Shown here: positions 40,666 through 50,862 of the stretch, in pieces
Numbering within the stretch: position 1 is the first letter of the stretch
How the letters are laid out: each line of letters begins with the position of its first letter
Source: JALOAD01 sp023228995 [NCBI: Candidatus Muiribacterium halophilum]
GTDB taxonomy: Bacteria > Muiribacteriota > Muiribacteriia > Muiribacteriales
Length of the DNA stretch: 56,933 nucleotides
Assembly: GCA_023228995.1 (NCBI GenBank)
Contig: JALOAD010000021.1
Coordinates: forward strand, 1 to 56,933
Reading direction: 5' to 3'
The notes under the pieces: model-generated
What the model saw: only the letters and a program-made list of their open reading frames with translations
Told to the model about the DNA's origin: nothing
Database searches by the model: none
Translations under genes and position numbers: made by a program

Positions 40666-43161
40666 TTAATTAAAATATTTTGTAAGCAGATTAAAATTAC
40701 TATAATTTTTTTCAATTCCAAGCTTGTTTTTTTGTTCCTGTAACCATTTAGTATATATTTCATTTCTTTTTGGAGTTAAAAGTTCTTCAATTATTTCATC
40801 TTTTTTATCATTAAGAGCAAATACTTTTTTAGCTCTCCTAGATAAAAGTTTGATTATCTGATAACCATATTCTGTAAGAACAGGTTCTGATACTTCATTT
40901 AACTTTAAATTAAATGCTGTATTCTCAAAAGCTTCATCTTTATCGCCTCTTTTGATGTATTCTTCAATAACACCTTCATTATCTTTTGTATAATCTTCAG
41001 AATATTGTTTAGCTAATTTTCCAAACTCTTCTCCAGCCTGAATTTTTTTGTATATATCTTTAGCTTTATTTTCATCATTCACAAGTATAATTGCAGCTTT
41101 TATAGCTTCAGGTTCTGTGTATAATGAATTTTTATTCTTTTCATAATAATTTTTTACATCATTATCAGAAACAAACATATTAAGGTCATTTTTTATTTCA
41201 TCTTTCACCTTATCAAAACTCTTAATACTACCTTCTCTAATATCTTCCAATCTTACAATAGAAAAACCTTCACTATTATTAATTATATTAGAAATTTCAC
41301 CTTTGCCTAGTTTTTTAATCTCAGTTTCAATATCTTTATTTACAACAGTTCCCTGTCTAAAACTTCCATTATCAAAATAAAAAGTCATTCCTGCAATTTC
41401 ACCATCTAAAACAGAAACAAGCTCTTTATCTTCTGTATTTAGATTTCCTAATGGAAACCATGGTAAAAGACCTTTATTTTCTTTTGTTTTTCCATCAGAA
41501 TATTTTGCTACAGCATCTTCAAAAGACATATTTTCATTAATATCTTTTAAAGCTTCTTCTGCAGCACTTCTAGCATATCTTTCTTTTTCTAACTCCATAT
41601 AATTTTGTCTAACTTCATCTTTAACAATATTATATGGTTTAGCTTCAGCTTGTTTTTCAGAAAGTTTTTTTAGAATTATATATCCATTATCGAGTTTTAC
41701 AGGAAGACTAACTTCTGCAATATTTAAATCAACAATTGTACTCCATACCTGATGAGAAAGTTTGCCATTTGAATAAATCTCAACATCTTTACTATTTACT
41801 GGCATATTCATATCTTTTTTTAACCAATCATAATCACCATTATTTAATTTTGTCTTTCCATCAGAATATTTTGCTACAAGATTTTCAAATGCTTCTCTTT
41901 CTTCATATTCATTCATTATAGTTTCACTTTTTATTCTAAGTATTTCCCATCTTTTTTCATCTGATAAATTCTTTTTAATTTGAGAAACAACTTCTTTAAA
42001 AGATTTTTCTTTTCTATCTTTTTTATCTTCAAGTTTAATTATATGATAACCGTATTTAGATTCAACAGGTTCAGAAATTTCACCTAATTTCATTGAAAAA
42101 GCTTTCTTTTCAAATTCAGGAACCATTCTTCCTTTTGCAAACCAACCTAAATCTCCACCTCTTGATGCAGAACCAGGATCTGTTGAATGTTTTTTAGCCA
42201 GTTCGGAAAAATCTTCGCCATTAATGATTTTTTTCATTATATCTTTAGCTTTTGATTTATCCTGCAAACCCACAAGAATATGGGAAGCTTTCACTTGTTC
42301 TTCTTCTATAAATTCAGCTTTATTATTGTTATAATATTCTTGAGCTTGTTCATTGCTTACATTAACTTCATCAACTTTATCAAATGCAAGAAATAATCCT
42401 CTCGTTCTAATCTGCGGACTATCAAGGTATTGACTAATATTATTGTTAAAATATCTTTCAAGAATACCTGGATCTTTTTTTAACTTTTCATTTATTTCAT
42501 TTTCTCTTTCTTTATTTGAATTTTTAACATAAAGATGAGAAATTCTATACTCTTTAGCATTTTGATATCTATATTTATGCTCTTCATAATATTTTTTTAA
42601 ACTCTCATTATCTAGTTTTCCAGAATAATCAGATACAAGTTTTTTAACTTTTTCTTCATAAACTGCTGTATCAATCTGATTTTTATCAAAATAATTCTTT
42701 TCAAGCATTTCTTTAAGTTTTTCAAAACCATATTGCTTATAGCTCTGATTTTTCATAAGAACCTGCAACCTATCTTCATCTGTTACAGTAATTTGATTTA
42801 CAAGTGAATAGTTTTTTATTATTTCTCTTTCAATAAGAAATTCAAGAATTGTTTCTCTTTGTTCTACAGTTTTGTAATTAGATTGTATATCCATTCCTAT
42901 TTTACCAAAGAAATCAAAAAATTCATTAACTGTTATATCATCTTCACCAAATTTTGCAAGAACTTTGTTTTTATCCTCTTCTCTAATATTATATTTTTCC
43001 GCAAGTTTTTCCATTTGTCTTTTTTGAACTTCTTCCTGAGCAGTTTTTTGTTTTTTTGAACTTAAATACCCTGAAAATCCAACAAACATAGTAACTGCAA
43101 ACAAAATTGCAACAGACCATATTATTACTTTTATAAATACATTCCTTTGTCCGAAAACCAT
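40666..43161 (-). CDS. PpiD/SurA-like membrane-anchored peptidyl-prolyl isomerase
   Basis: The 831-residue protein has an N-terminal membrane anchor (12-32), an N-terminal SurA/PpiD-type helical domain (VNEFFDFFGK; ILEFLIEREI), a clear parvulin (PPIC) domain near residue 290-385 (VKASHILVGLQDKS; GDLGWFAKGRMVPEFEKKAF), and two more degenerate repeats (VEIYSNGKLSHQVW; IKAAIILVNDENKAKD). Such foldases help proteins cross the envelope. It follows mfd by 52 bp. Confidence 0.88.
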   Translation of the reverse strand: MVFGQRNVFIKVIIWSVAILFAVTMFVGFSGYLSSKKQKTAQEEVQKRQMEKLAEKYNIREEDKNKVLAKFGEDDITVNEFFDFFGKIGMDIQSNYKTVEQRETILEFLIEREIIKNYSLVNQITVTDEDRLQVLMKNQSYKQYGFEKLKEMLEKNYFDKNQIDTAVYEEKVKKLVSDYSGKLDNESLKKYYEEHKYRYQNAKEYRISHLYVKNSNKERENEINEKLKKDPGILERYFNNNISQYLDSPQIRTRGLFLAFDKVDEVNVSNEQAQEYYNNNKAEFIEEEQVKASHILVGLQDKSKAKDIMKKIINGEDFSELAKKHSTDPGSASRGGDLGWFAKGRMVPEFEKKAFSMKLGEISEPVESKYGYHIIKLEDKKDRKEKSFKEVVSQIKKNLSDEKRWEILRIKSETIMNEYEEREAFENLVAKYSDGKTKLNNGDYDWLKKDMNMPVNSKDVEIYSNGKLSHQVWSTIVDLNIAEVSLPVKLDNGYIILKKLSEKQAEAKPYNIVKDEVRQNYMELEKERYARSAAEEALKDINENMSFEDAVAKYSDGKTKENKGLLPWFPLGNLNTEDKELVSVLDGEIAGMTFYFDNGSFRQGTVVNKDIETEIKKLGKGEISNIINNSEGFSIVRLEDIREGSIKSFDKVKDEIKNDLNMFVSDNDVKNYYEKNKNSLYTEPEAIKAAIILVNDENKAKDIYKKIQAGEEFGKLAKQYSEDYTKDNEGVIEEYIKRGDKDEAFENTAFNLKLNEVSEPVLTEYGYQIIKLLSRRAKKVFALNDKKDEIIEELLTPKRNEIYTKWLQEQKNKLGIEKNYSNFNLLTKYFN

Positions 43162-43213
43162 TACAGATCCCCCTGTATTGTTATTATTTAGAGCTTTTCA
43201 ATTCAGCCCAATA

Positions 43214-46200
43214 TTAGTGCTCAATATTAACACAAAATTTGATATAATGTAAAATTTTTTGAATTGTTTCCAAAAAAATATGATAATCTTTTATTTTCTT
43301 TTTAATTACAATAGCATCAGTAATATTTACCGATAAATTTATAATACTAGCAAACTCCTGTAAAAACCTTGCTAATCCATCTTCTGTAAAATTTAATTTA
43401 TAAAATTTTAAAATTAAATTATTCTTATCATATTCTAATATTTCTTTAAGTTGTATTTTTCTACCAAGAACTTTTAAAAGCGATATTTTCAAAAGATTAT
43501 TTATTTCCTTAGGTAATCTTCCGTACATATCTCTAAGCTCACCTGTGATTGCAGAAATTTCAATCTCAGTATCAGCCAAAGCAATTTGTCTGTATATTTT
43601 AATTTTACTTTGTCTTGAAGATTCTAAATAATCAGGAATATATGCATCTATAGGCAAAGATATTCTAATTTCTCTCTTATCTTCAAAACTCTCTCCTTTT
43701 TCTTCAGAAACTACTTCTTTTAATATTTTGCAATACATCTCAAAACCGACCTCATCAATAAAACCATGTTGAGAATTTCCAAACACATTACCTGCACCAC
43801 GAATTTCCAGATCTTTCATTGCAATTTTAAACCCAGAACCAAGATCAGTGTATTCTCTTAAAGTTTTCAACCTTTCAAAAGCTTTAGGAGTAAGAATATT
43901 GTCTTTTTTATAAAACAAATAAGCATAAGCTTGTCTTTCAGACCTTCCAACCCTCCCTTTAAGCTGATAAAGCTGAGAAAGTCCAAATTTATGAGAATTT
44001 TCAACTATTATTGTGTTAACATTAGGAATATCAATACCAGATTCAATAATTGTTGTTGTTATTAGACAATCAAATTTTTTATGTAAAAAATCATCCATTA
44101 TGACATTAAGTTCATTTCTGTGCATTTGACCATGGGCTGTTTTAAAAGAAATTTCAGGCATTATAGATTCAAGTCTTTTTTTTATAACTTCAATAGTCTG
44201 AACATTATTATATAAATAATAAACCTGACCACCTCTTTCTTTTTCTCTTAAAATTGCTTCTCTTAAAACATTTTCTGAAAAAGGAACAACAAAAGTCTTT
44301 ATAGGCTGCCTGTTATCAGGAGCAGTTTCAATTATTGAAATATCTCTTATACCATTTAAAGCCATATTAAGCGTTCTTGGTATTGGAGTAGCACTCATTG
44401 TTAAAACATCAATATTTTGTTTAATCTGTTTTATTTTTTCTTTATGTTCAACGCCAAATCGTTGTTCTTCATCGATAATAAGAAGACCTAATTTTCCAAA
44501 CTGAATTTTTTTTGAAAGCAATCTATGAGTTCCTATTATAATGTCAATATCACCATTTTTAAGATTTTCGAATATTTCTTTAGTTTGAGTTGAAGTCTTC
44601 ATTCTTGAAACACTCTCTATTTTTACAGGAAACATATTACATCTTTCGGTAAAAGTTCTTGCATGCTGTTCTACAAGTATTGTTGTTGGAGCTAAAACTG
44701 CAACCTGTTTTCCGCTTAATACAGCTTTAAATGCAGCTCGTATAGCAAGTTCAGTTTTACCATAACCTACATCACCACAAACAAGTCTATCCATTGGAGA
44801 AGGTTTTTCCATATCTTCTTTTATTTCTTCCAAAACTTTTTTTTGATCTTCTGTTTCTTCATAAGGAAACCCAGCTTCCATCTCATATTGCCATTCTGTA
44901 TCTTTTTGAAACGAAAAACCTTTTGCCTGCATTCTTTCTGAATAAAGTTTTATAAGGTCTTTTGCAATATCTTTTACTTTTTTTCTAACTTTTTTTGTAG
45001 AATTAGCCCATCTTTTACCTTCAAGAGTATATAAAGAAGGTTTTTCCTGACCTATATATTTATGTATAAAATCAGCACATTCTATAGGAACAAAAAGTTC
45101 ATCAGAGCCAGCATATTTTATATTGAAAAATTCACGATTAGTAACTCCAACTCTAATTTTTTTAATACCATTATAAATACCAATACCATGATTTATATGA
45201 ACAACATAATCTCCTTCTTTTAACTCTGAGAAAACATCAAATATATTTTTTTTCTTCCTTTTTTCTCTTCTTATTTCTCTAATTATTTTAGTTTCACCCC
45301 AGATATCATCTTCACCAATTACAACAATATTATAATCTTTTATAAAAAAACCAGCTCTTATATCACATATCAAACCATAAGCATCATTTTTTCCAGTATA
45401 ACCAAGACTTCCATCTAAAAGATTTATAGAATACTCTGATAATATTTCTTTCATTCTTAAAAATCTAGCTCTATTTGCAAAACAAAGCCAAACAGTTTGA
45501 TTTTTTGCAAGACTAACTAGGATTTTTTCTGAAACAAGCGACATATCTTTGTTAAAACTTCCGCAAAATTCAATTTTACTATCAAAATCTTCTCCATAAC
45601 TTATAGTATTAGAAATATATCTTTTATTATAAGATGTTTTTTGAATTTCAAAATAATCTGAAAAAATTGAAGAATTATCAAGTTCAAATGATTTAAATTC
45701 TTTTTCAAGATAAAAATAAGAATTTTTAAGTAATTCTTCCTCATATATAAAAATATTAGTTTTTGTGAATTCTTTAAATATATAAGAGTTTTTTATATAA
45801 ATATCAGGATAATTATCGTATAAATTTTCAAGAGATAATTCTTTATTTTTAAATTTTTCCTTAAAATAATTTTCATTTTTTATTATTTCTTTTGCAGGAA
45901 GTATAATTATTTCATCTTCATCTGAGTTTTTAATATTTAAATTTGTATCTGAATCAAAAAGATTTATTTTTTCAATATTATCAAACGGACAATCTATTCT
46001 TAAAGGAAAATTCCTATCATAAAGCCATATTTCTAAAATCTCTCCTCTTACTGAAAAATGACCTGCTTTTTCAGGAGAATCAACTCTTTTATAACCAATT
46101 TCTGACAAATTTGATATTGTTTTTTCAAAATTTATATCATTATCTTTTTTTAATTTTAAACTTTGTTTTTTTATAAAATCCAGATTAATTATTCCTGAAT

Positions 46201-46537
46201 AAAATGATTTAACCGTACATATACAAAAAAATGAATCAAGAATACTCATTTTATAAAGAGTGTTTATTCTATCGCCTTCAACAAATTCATCAGGTAAAGT
46301 ATTATCAAAAAACAGTTTATCCCATTCTCTAAAAAGTAAAATATTTTTTGTTTCCGAAATACTTTGAAGTTTTTCAAAAAAAACCATTGCTGTATCATTA
46401 TCTTTAACTAAAATAATATTTTTTTCATTTTTAAATACATTTAAATATAAAAATAAAGAATCACCATATAAATTATTTATAAATTTTTTACTTTTTAAAT
46501 TGTTAAAAAAACTCCTTGTTTCTTCAAGAACTATCAT
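43214..46537 (-). CDS. mfd: Transcription-repair coupling factor Mfd
   Basis: Mfd displaces stalled RNA polymerase and recruits excision repair. The 1107-residue product has the UvrB-like N-terminus, the RNA-polymerase interaction domain (GDYVVHINHGIGIYNG), the RecG-like translocase motifs (GDVGYGKTELAIRAAFKAV; DEEQRFG; TATPIPRTL-like ATPIPRTLNMAL; LIIVEN...; QLKGRVGRSERQAYAYLFY) and the C-terminal TRCF domain. It follows the DUF2723 gene by 3 bp. Confidence 0.95.
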   Translation of the reverse strand: MIVLEETRSFFNNLKSKKFINNLYGDSLFLYLNVFKNEKNIILVKDNDTAMVFFEKLQSISETKNILLFREWDKLFFDNTLPDEFVEGDRINTLYKMSILDSFFCICTVKSFYSGIINLDFIKKQSLKLKKDNDINFEKTISNLSEIGYKRVDSPEKAGHFSVRGEILEIWLYDRNFPLRIDCPFDNIEKINLFDSDTNLNIKNSDEDEIIILPAKEIIKNENYFKEKFKNKELSLENLYDNYPDIYIKNSYIFKEFTKTNIFIYEEELLKNSYFYLEKEFKSFELDNSSIFSDYFEIQKTSYNKRYISNTISYGEDFDSKIEFCGSFNKDMSLVSEKILVSLAKNQTVWLCFANRARFLRMKEILSEYSINLLDGSLGYTGKNDAYGLICDIRAGFFIKDYNIVVIGEDDIWGETKIIREIRREKRKKKNIFDVFSELKEGDYVVHINHGIGIYNGIKKIRVGVTNREFFNIKYAGSDELFVPIECADFIHKYIGQEKPSLYTLEGKRWANSTKKVRKKVKDIAKDLIKLYSERMQAKGFSFQKDTEWQYEMEAGFPYEETEDQKKVLEEIKEDMEKPSPMDRLVCGDVGYGKTELAIRAAFKAVLSGKQVAVLAPTTILVEQHARTFTERCNMFPVKIESVSRMKTSTQTKEIFENLKNGDIDIIIGTHRLLSKKIQFGKLGLLIIDEEQRFGVEHKEKIKQIKQNIDVLTMSATPIPRTLNMALNGIRDISIIETAPDNRQPIKTFVVPFSENVLREAILREKERGGQVYYLYNNVQTIEVIKKRLESIMPEISFKTAHGQMHRNELNVIMDDFLHKKFDCLITTTIIESGIDIPNVNTIIVENSHKFGLSQLYQLKGRVGRSERQAYAYLFYKKDNILTPKAFERLKTLREYTDLGSGFKIAMKDLEIRGAGNVFGNSQHGFIDEVGFEMYCKILKEVVSEEKGESFEDKREIRISLPIDAYIPDYLESSRQSKIKIYRQIALADTEIEISAITGELRDMYGRLPKEINNLLKISLLKVLGRKIQLKEILEYDKNNLILKFYKLNFTEDGLARFLQEFASIINLSVNITDAIVIKKKIKDYHIFLETIQKILHYIKFCVNIEH

Positions 46538-46540
46538 GTT

Positions 46541-48547
46541 TTATTTACCTGTTATGCTAATATATCCTTTTATTTTCATAAGAAATTCATTGTATTTTTT
46601 AATTTCAGGATACTTTAAAGTTAATGATTCCATAATTTTTATACTTTGTTTTATTTGACCATATTTATATAATATTAATGCTATATAATAATCACTATCA
46701 ATATGTTCTGATTTTTTAAAAAATTCAAGAGCTTGAGCATAATCATTCTTAATAAATAAATTAATTCCTTTATAAAAAAAAGGCAAATCTTTTATTTGAG
46801 ATAAAGATTCATAATCTTCCATTTTATAAAAATGTTCAGCTAATCTTTTTAAATCATTATTTTTAATAAGAATTTCTTTTGCTTTATCAAAATATTTAAA
46901 ATAAATTAATTTATCTATTTCATCTTCAAAAATATTTCTTTTATTTTTTATAAAATCTAAATTAATCATATATTCAGGTTTTAAATCTCTTTCTATTGCT
47001 AATTTTATAAAATCTTCTGACATATCCCATTTATTTTCTAAAGCAAGCTGAAAGGCAATATCATTAAATAAAATAGAATATCTTTTTCTTATACTTTTTA
47101 CTTCTGATAAAGTTATAAATTCTTCTCCTTCAGATAAAATAATATTTTCCCAAACATTAACTTCTGTTGTATCAAATTCTTTAATAATTTTATAAACTAA
47201 TCCTTGAGGAAGAGAATAAAATCTATAAATATCAGGATCTATATCGCAATAAACTTTAATATTAGAATTTATACTTTCAATTATATTTTTGTTTTTTGCA
47301 GAATACCATGAAGCATTTAACATATCTTTATTTATAATATCAATATTTTCAAATTTGTTATAAATATATTTTCTAACCCATAATCTAAAGGTTATTTCAT
47401 CATTTTCAACAAAAAGATTTGATTTTTCGTTTAAATTAATAGAATTTTCAATATTATCAGCATATCTTTCAAGAACATAAAGCTGAGTATAATTTGGTTT
47501 ATTAAAAAATAAAAGCATAATAGGAAATAAACATAAATATAAAGGTTTTTTACCTTTAGCAAGAAGATTATGCATAAAATAAATTCCAGTTATAATAAAA
47601 ATCATCTGAATACTAAAACTAATTAAAAAAAAATGTTGTTTATCAATAAGATTTCTTGCAACTGATGTAAAAAATACAATGCAAAATACAAAACTTGAAA
47701 TTAAAGGATATAAATATCTCTTTTCAAATTTCCATAAAAAATAAATCCCAGGAATAGAAAAAAACCACATAAAGCTAAATTCTTTAATATAATGTTTAGC
47801 AAAAACACTTAATTGATAAAAATATTCCGGCAATGTCATTGCAAAAAATCTTGCTCCAACACCTCTCTCACTTCCTGTAAGAAAAGAAATTAAACTATTA
47901 ATATTATTAATTTCTCCCCAAGAGAAATATGCATTGTTTCTAATAATTAAATAAAAATATAAAAGACAAGGTAAAATAAAATAAAACAGATTAATAATTT
48001 TGTATCTTTTAGCTGAAATAAAAACACAAATAAAAATTATAACCGCATAAATAGCTCCTGTAATATGAACTGTAGTCATAAGACCAAGAGAAAACAGCAT
48101 TAAAGCATAATAATTTTCTTCATCAGTATTTAATATTTTGAAATAAAAATACAATGACAATAAAAAGAAAAAAATAAACATAGAATAAATTTCTTGAGTA
48201 GTACCGACTCCGCAAAAAGTTTTACCAAAAAGTAAACAAAAAGAACCTGCTACTGAAAAATAAATATTTTCTAAAATATCGTTTATTATGAAAAACAAAA
48301 CAATACAACTTCCACATAAAAAAAATAAAGACATAATACTAATACATAATTCAGATTTTAAAGGTAATATATGAAATAATCTTCCTATTAAATTATAAAG
48401 AACATATCCTGAAGGATGAGAATTACCCAAATATTTTGTTGTAAGAATAAATTCGCCACCATCACCTTTATCAACTATATTATTAAGGTATGGTGCTAGA
48501 AAAAGAAAACATATTAGAAAAAACAGTAAAATTATTTTTTTATCCAT
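46541..48547 (-). CDS. DUF2723-type membrane protein (glycosyltransferase-like) with TPR tail
   Basis: The 668-residue protein begins with the DUF2723 hallmark DKGDGGEFILTTKYLGNSHPSGYVLYN (acidic residues in the first outside loop). It has about ten membrane helices and a soluble C-terminal part (from about 400) that contains TPR-like helices. DUF2723 proteins resemble O-mannosyltransferases that use polyprenyl-linked sugars, but the substrate here is unknown. Its ATG overlaps the stop of the coil gene (TAATG). Confidence 0.8.
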   Translation of the reverse strand: MDKKIILLFFLICFLFLAPYLNNIVDKGDGGEFILTTKYLGNSHPSGYVLYNLIGRLFHILPLKSELCISIMSLFFLCGSCIVLFFIINDILENIYFSVAGSFCLLFGKTFCGVGTTQEIYSMFIFFFLLSLYFYFKILNTDEENYYALMLFSLGLMTTVHITGAIYAVIIFICVFISAKRYKIINLFYFILPCLLYFYLIIRNNAYFSWGEINNINSLISFLTGSERGVGARFFAMTLPEYFYQLSVFAKHYIKEFSFMWFFSIPGIYFLWKFEKRYLYPLISSFVFCIVFFTSVARNLIDKQHFFLISFSIQMIFIITGIYFMHNLLAKGKKPLYLCLFPIMLLFFNKPNYTQLYVLERYADNIENSINLNEKSNLFVENDEITFRLWVRKYIYNKFENIDIINKDMLNASWYSAKNKNIIESINSNIKVYCDIDPDIYRFYSLPQGLVYKIIKEFDTTEVNVWENIILSEGEEFITLSEVKSIRKRYSILFNDIAFQLALENKWDMSEDFIKLAIERDLKPEYMINLDFIKNKRNIFEDEIDKLIYFKYFDKAKEILIKNNDLKRLAEHFYKMEDYESLSQIKDLPFFYKGINLFIKNDYAQALEFFKKSEHIDSDYYIALILYKYGQIKQSIKIMESLTLKYPEIKKYNEFLMKIKGYISITGK

Positions 48548-49005
48548 TATTTCCTAGTATCATATATCTTTCCCGATTTATTAGAATTAATACTGTATTT
48601 ATCTGTAATTTTTTTTGATTTATTAATCTTATTCATCTCATCTTTTAATTCTTTTTGTGCTTCTTCGATATAATGCACAACATCTTTATCAATATCATAA
48701 ATTGCTTTGATCATATCAGCCATATTTGTTTTTATATTTCTAATATTAACATTTTCTCTGTATATATCTTCTATATTAACATCTGCTTTTTCTTTTACTA
48801 TATCAAATAAAGGTCGAATCTCTTCTTGAATATAATTAATATGTTTTATAATCTGACCTCTTAAATCAATTAAATATATAAGATCTTTTAAATCAGATTT
48901 TTTTTCAGTTAATTTATATGAAAGATCAAGAATATCTCTATATCTTGATTGCATATCTTTATATGCTTTTTCAATAATATCTTCTATTTTAGTGTTTTTT
49001 TCCAA
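48547..49005 (-). CDS. Helical protein, possibly FlgN/FliT-like chaperone
   Basis: I start at TTG 49003-49005, which follows GGAG by 6 nt and directly abuts the HAD stop. The 152-residue product is almost wholly helical (DLIYLIDLRGQIIKHINYIQEEIRPL...), with an extended basic end (KSGKIYDTRK). This resembles FlgN/FliT export chaperones, and flagellin lies about 1 kb upstream. The identification is a guess; an unknown coiled-coil protein is the safe call. Confidence 0.5.
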   Translation of the reverse strand: MEKNTKIEDIIEKAYKDMQSRYRDILDLSYKLTEKKSDLKDLIYLIDLRGQIIKHINYIQEEIRPLFDIVKEKADVNIEDIYRENVNIRNIKTNMADMIKAIYDIDKDVVHYIEEAQKELKDEMNKINKSKKITDKYSINSNKSGKIYDTRK

Positions 49006-49006
49006 G

Positions 49007-49810
49007 TTATTCTCCAAAAAAGATTTTTCTAAGTGCAAGACTCACTCCGTTACAATCATTAGACTCTGTTATAAAATCAGCTAAGTTTTTAAGATTTTGT
49101 TCAGCATTTTTAACTGCAATTTTATAAACTTCCGGTAAAAACATAGCAGAATCATTATTATTATCACCAATAACCACGCATTGATTTAATGGAATATTAT
49201 AATAATCCGAGCAATATATCAAAGCATTTCCTTTAGAAACTTCTTTATTTAAAACTTCTACATATCGTGGCATAGAATTAGTTATATATAGACTGTTACC
49301 AAAAGTTTTTATAATATTATCTTTTAAAAAATCAAGATATTTATAATTTGTTGAACTTAATAAAAATTTAGTTGTTTCAAAAGTTTTTTTTAAAATATTC
49401 TCATCAACAATTGCTTTTATACCAGTTCTCATTTCATATTCTTCGGTATTTTCGTCATACCAAGGAACTACAAGTTTTTCATCAATAAAAAAAAGAGGAA
49501 GAACTTTGTTTTCTTTAAGATTTGGAAGTTTTAAAAGCTTTGATACAACATCATTTGAAAGTTCTTTTTTATACTTAATATTACCATTAAAATCATGAAT
49601 TTTTCCACCATTATATGTTACAATAAGTGTATCAAGACCAATTTTATTATAATATTCAAGAGCTGAATAATACATTCTGCCAGTCATAATAATTACTTTG
49701 ACACCAAGTTCATGAACTTTTTTTATAGTATCTAAATTTTCTAAACTAATTTTATGTTTAGAATTTAAAGTTGTACCATCCATATCTATTGCAACTAATC
49801 TATAATTCAT
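49007..49810 (-). CDS. HAD-superfamily Cof-type phosphatase
   Basis: This 267-residue Cof/IIB-type HAD phosphatase has DxD in VAIDMDGTTLNS near residue 8 (D8, D10), a Thr/Ser motif in IIMTGRMYY, the lysine in LNKEVSKGNALIY and acidic motif IV in VVIGDNNNDSAMF. These act on phosphosugars or cofactors; the substrate is unknown. ATG 49810 has AGAGGG upstream and gives the normal N-terminus; a longer in-frame start inside the terminator region is unlikely. Confidence 0.88.
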   Translation of the reverse strand: MNYRLVAIDMDGTTLNSKHKISLENLDTIKKVHELGVKVIIMTGRMYYSALEYYNKIGLDTLIVTYNGGKIHDFNGNIKYKKELSNDVVSKLLKLPNLKENKVLPLFFIDEKLVVPWYDENTEEYEMRTGIKAIVDENILKKTFETTKFLLSSTNYKYLDFLKDNIIKTFGNSLYITNSMPRYVEVLNKEVSKGNALIYCSDYYNIPLNQCVVIGDNNNDSAMFLPEVYKIAVKNAEQNLKNLADFITESNDCNGVSLALRKIFFGE

Positions 49811-49872
49811 AATTAAATAAACCCTCTGATTAAATCCTTTTTTATTTACACATATTATACTTTTAATTAACA

Positions 49873-49903
49873 AAAAAAGCCAGTTTGGAATACTGGCTTT
49901 TTT
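49873..49903 (-). terminator. Terminator between flagellin and the HAD gene
   Basis: AAAAAAGCCAGT (49873-49884) and ACTGGCTTTTTT (49892-49903) form a perfect stem with a 7-nt loop and T runs on both strands. On the minus strand it ends the flagellin transcript. Confidence 0.85.
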
Positions 49904-49939
49904 AATTGAACCATCAGATTAAAACATTGATAGCAATAA

Positions 49940-50662
49940 TTAAAGTAAATTTAAAACACTCTGTTTTGAAATATTCATTAAGTTTTTTATATTATAAACT
50001 CCAACCTGACTCATTATATCGTTTTGTGCTTTTTCAACCATACCCTTTGCAATATCCATGTCAGCAATTGTTGAATATGCTGCAACAGTGTTTTCATAAG
50101 CAATCATTCTACCATCAATGTTTTTTTCAGTTGTATTAACCTTTGCACCAAGCTCAGATCTTGTATTAACAACTTCTTTAAGAGCTTTATCTACAAACTC
50201 CCCAGTTGCACTAATACCTTCTTTAAAAATCTTTGATAATTCTTCACCAGGTTTAACAAGTTTTTTAGTATTAAACTCAGCTGAATCAGCAATAAATTTC
50301 ATACTTTCAACCTGAAGATCTATTTGATTTTGTATTTTTTGCTTATCCTCATCAGTAAGAGTATCATTTCGAGCTTGAACCTGAAGTTTTCTGATTTCTT
50401 GAAGATTTTCAGAAATACCCGTATAAGCTCCTTCCTCAGTTTTATATCTATTTATATTATCTTCATAATTACTTATTTCTTGCTCATACTGAGAAAATTG
50501 AGCTCTCATTTTTTCTGCAATTGCACCACCAGCAGCATCAATATTAAAACCAGTTATTCTTTTACCACTAGAAAGCTGTTCACTTAATTTAGAAGCTTTT
50601 AATGTGACATTGTTGAGATTACGAAATACAGAAGAGTTTGATGAATTAATTAAATTAACCAT
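49940..50662 (-). CDS. fliC: Flagellin
   Basis: The 240-residue flagellin has the conserved N-terminal domain (ASKLSEQLSSGKRITGFNIDAAGGAIAEKMRAQ) and the C-terminal domain (NTRSELGAKVN...ENTVAAYSTIADMDIAKGMVEKAQNDIMSQVGV). The variable middle part is almost absent, so it is a minimal flagellin. I start at ATG 50662, which has GGAGGTGG 7 nt upstream; upstream in-frame starts add an unlikely extension. A TATAAT lies about 45 bp upstream, and I see no clear sigma-28 promoter. No other structural flagellar genes are nearby. Confidence 0.93.
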   Translation of the reverse strand: MVNLINSSNSSVFRNLNNVTLKASKLSEQLSSGKRITGFNIDAAGGAIAEKMRAQFSQYEQEISNYEDNINRYKTEEGAYTGISENLQEIRKLQVQARNDTLTDEDKQKIQNQIDLQVESMKFIADSAEFNTKKLVKPGEELSKIFKEGISATGEFVDKALKEVVNTRSELGAKVNTTEKNIDGRMIAYENTVAAYSTIADMDIAKGMVEKAQNDIMSQVGVYNIKNLMNISKQSVLNLL

Positions 50663-50754
50663 ATATGCCACCTCCATGTAAATGAAAAAAAGATCCATCT
50701 ATAATATAATTATAACACAAATAAAAAAAAAAGAAAAGAAGGTTAAAATTGGTT

Positions 50755-50862
50755 GAGAGTTAAAAACAAAAACCTGCGAATAGTGAGATAGTGAAGGGTT
50801 AAAGAAAAAAAATTGGTTTTACCGCTTTTATACGCTCCTATACCGCTCCTATACGCTTCTCT
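50755..50862. repeat. Intergenic short repeats (GTGAGATA and TATACGCTCC types)
   Basis: After the flagellin promoter region comes GCGAATA-GTGAGATA-GTGAAGGG (period 8), related to the array at 14.9 kb. Then TTTATACGCTCC-TATACCGCTCC-TATACGCTTC, related to the array at 35.5 kb, leads into the rarA stop region. Two repeat families thus meet in one gap. Confidence 0.6.

Noticed and set aside
49940-50698. A longer flagellin start at 50698
   Set aside because: The extra 12 residues are not conserved in flagellins, and a strong GGAGGTGG sits before the ATG at 50662.
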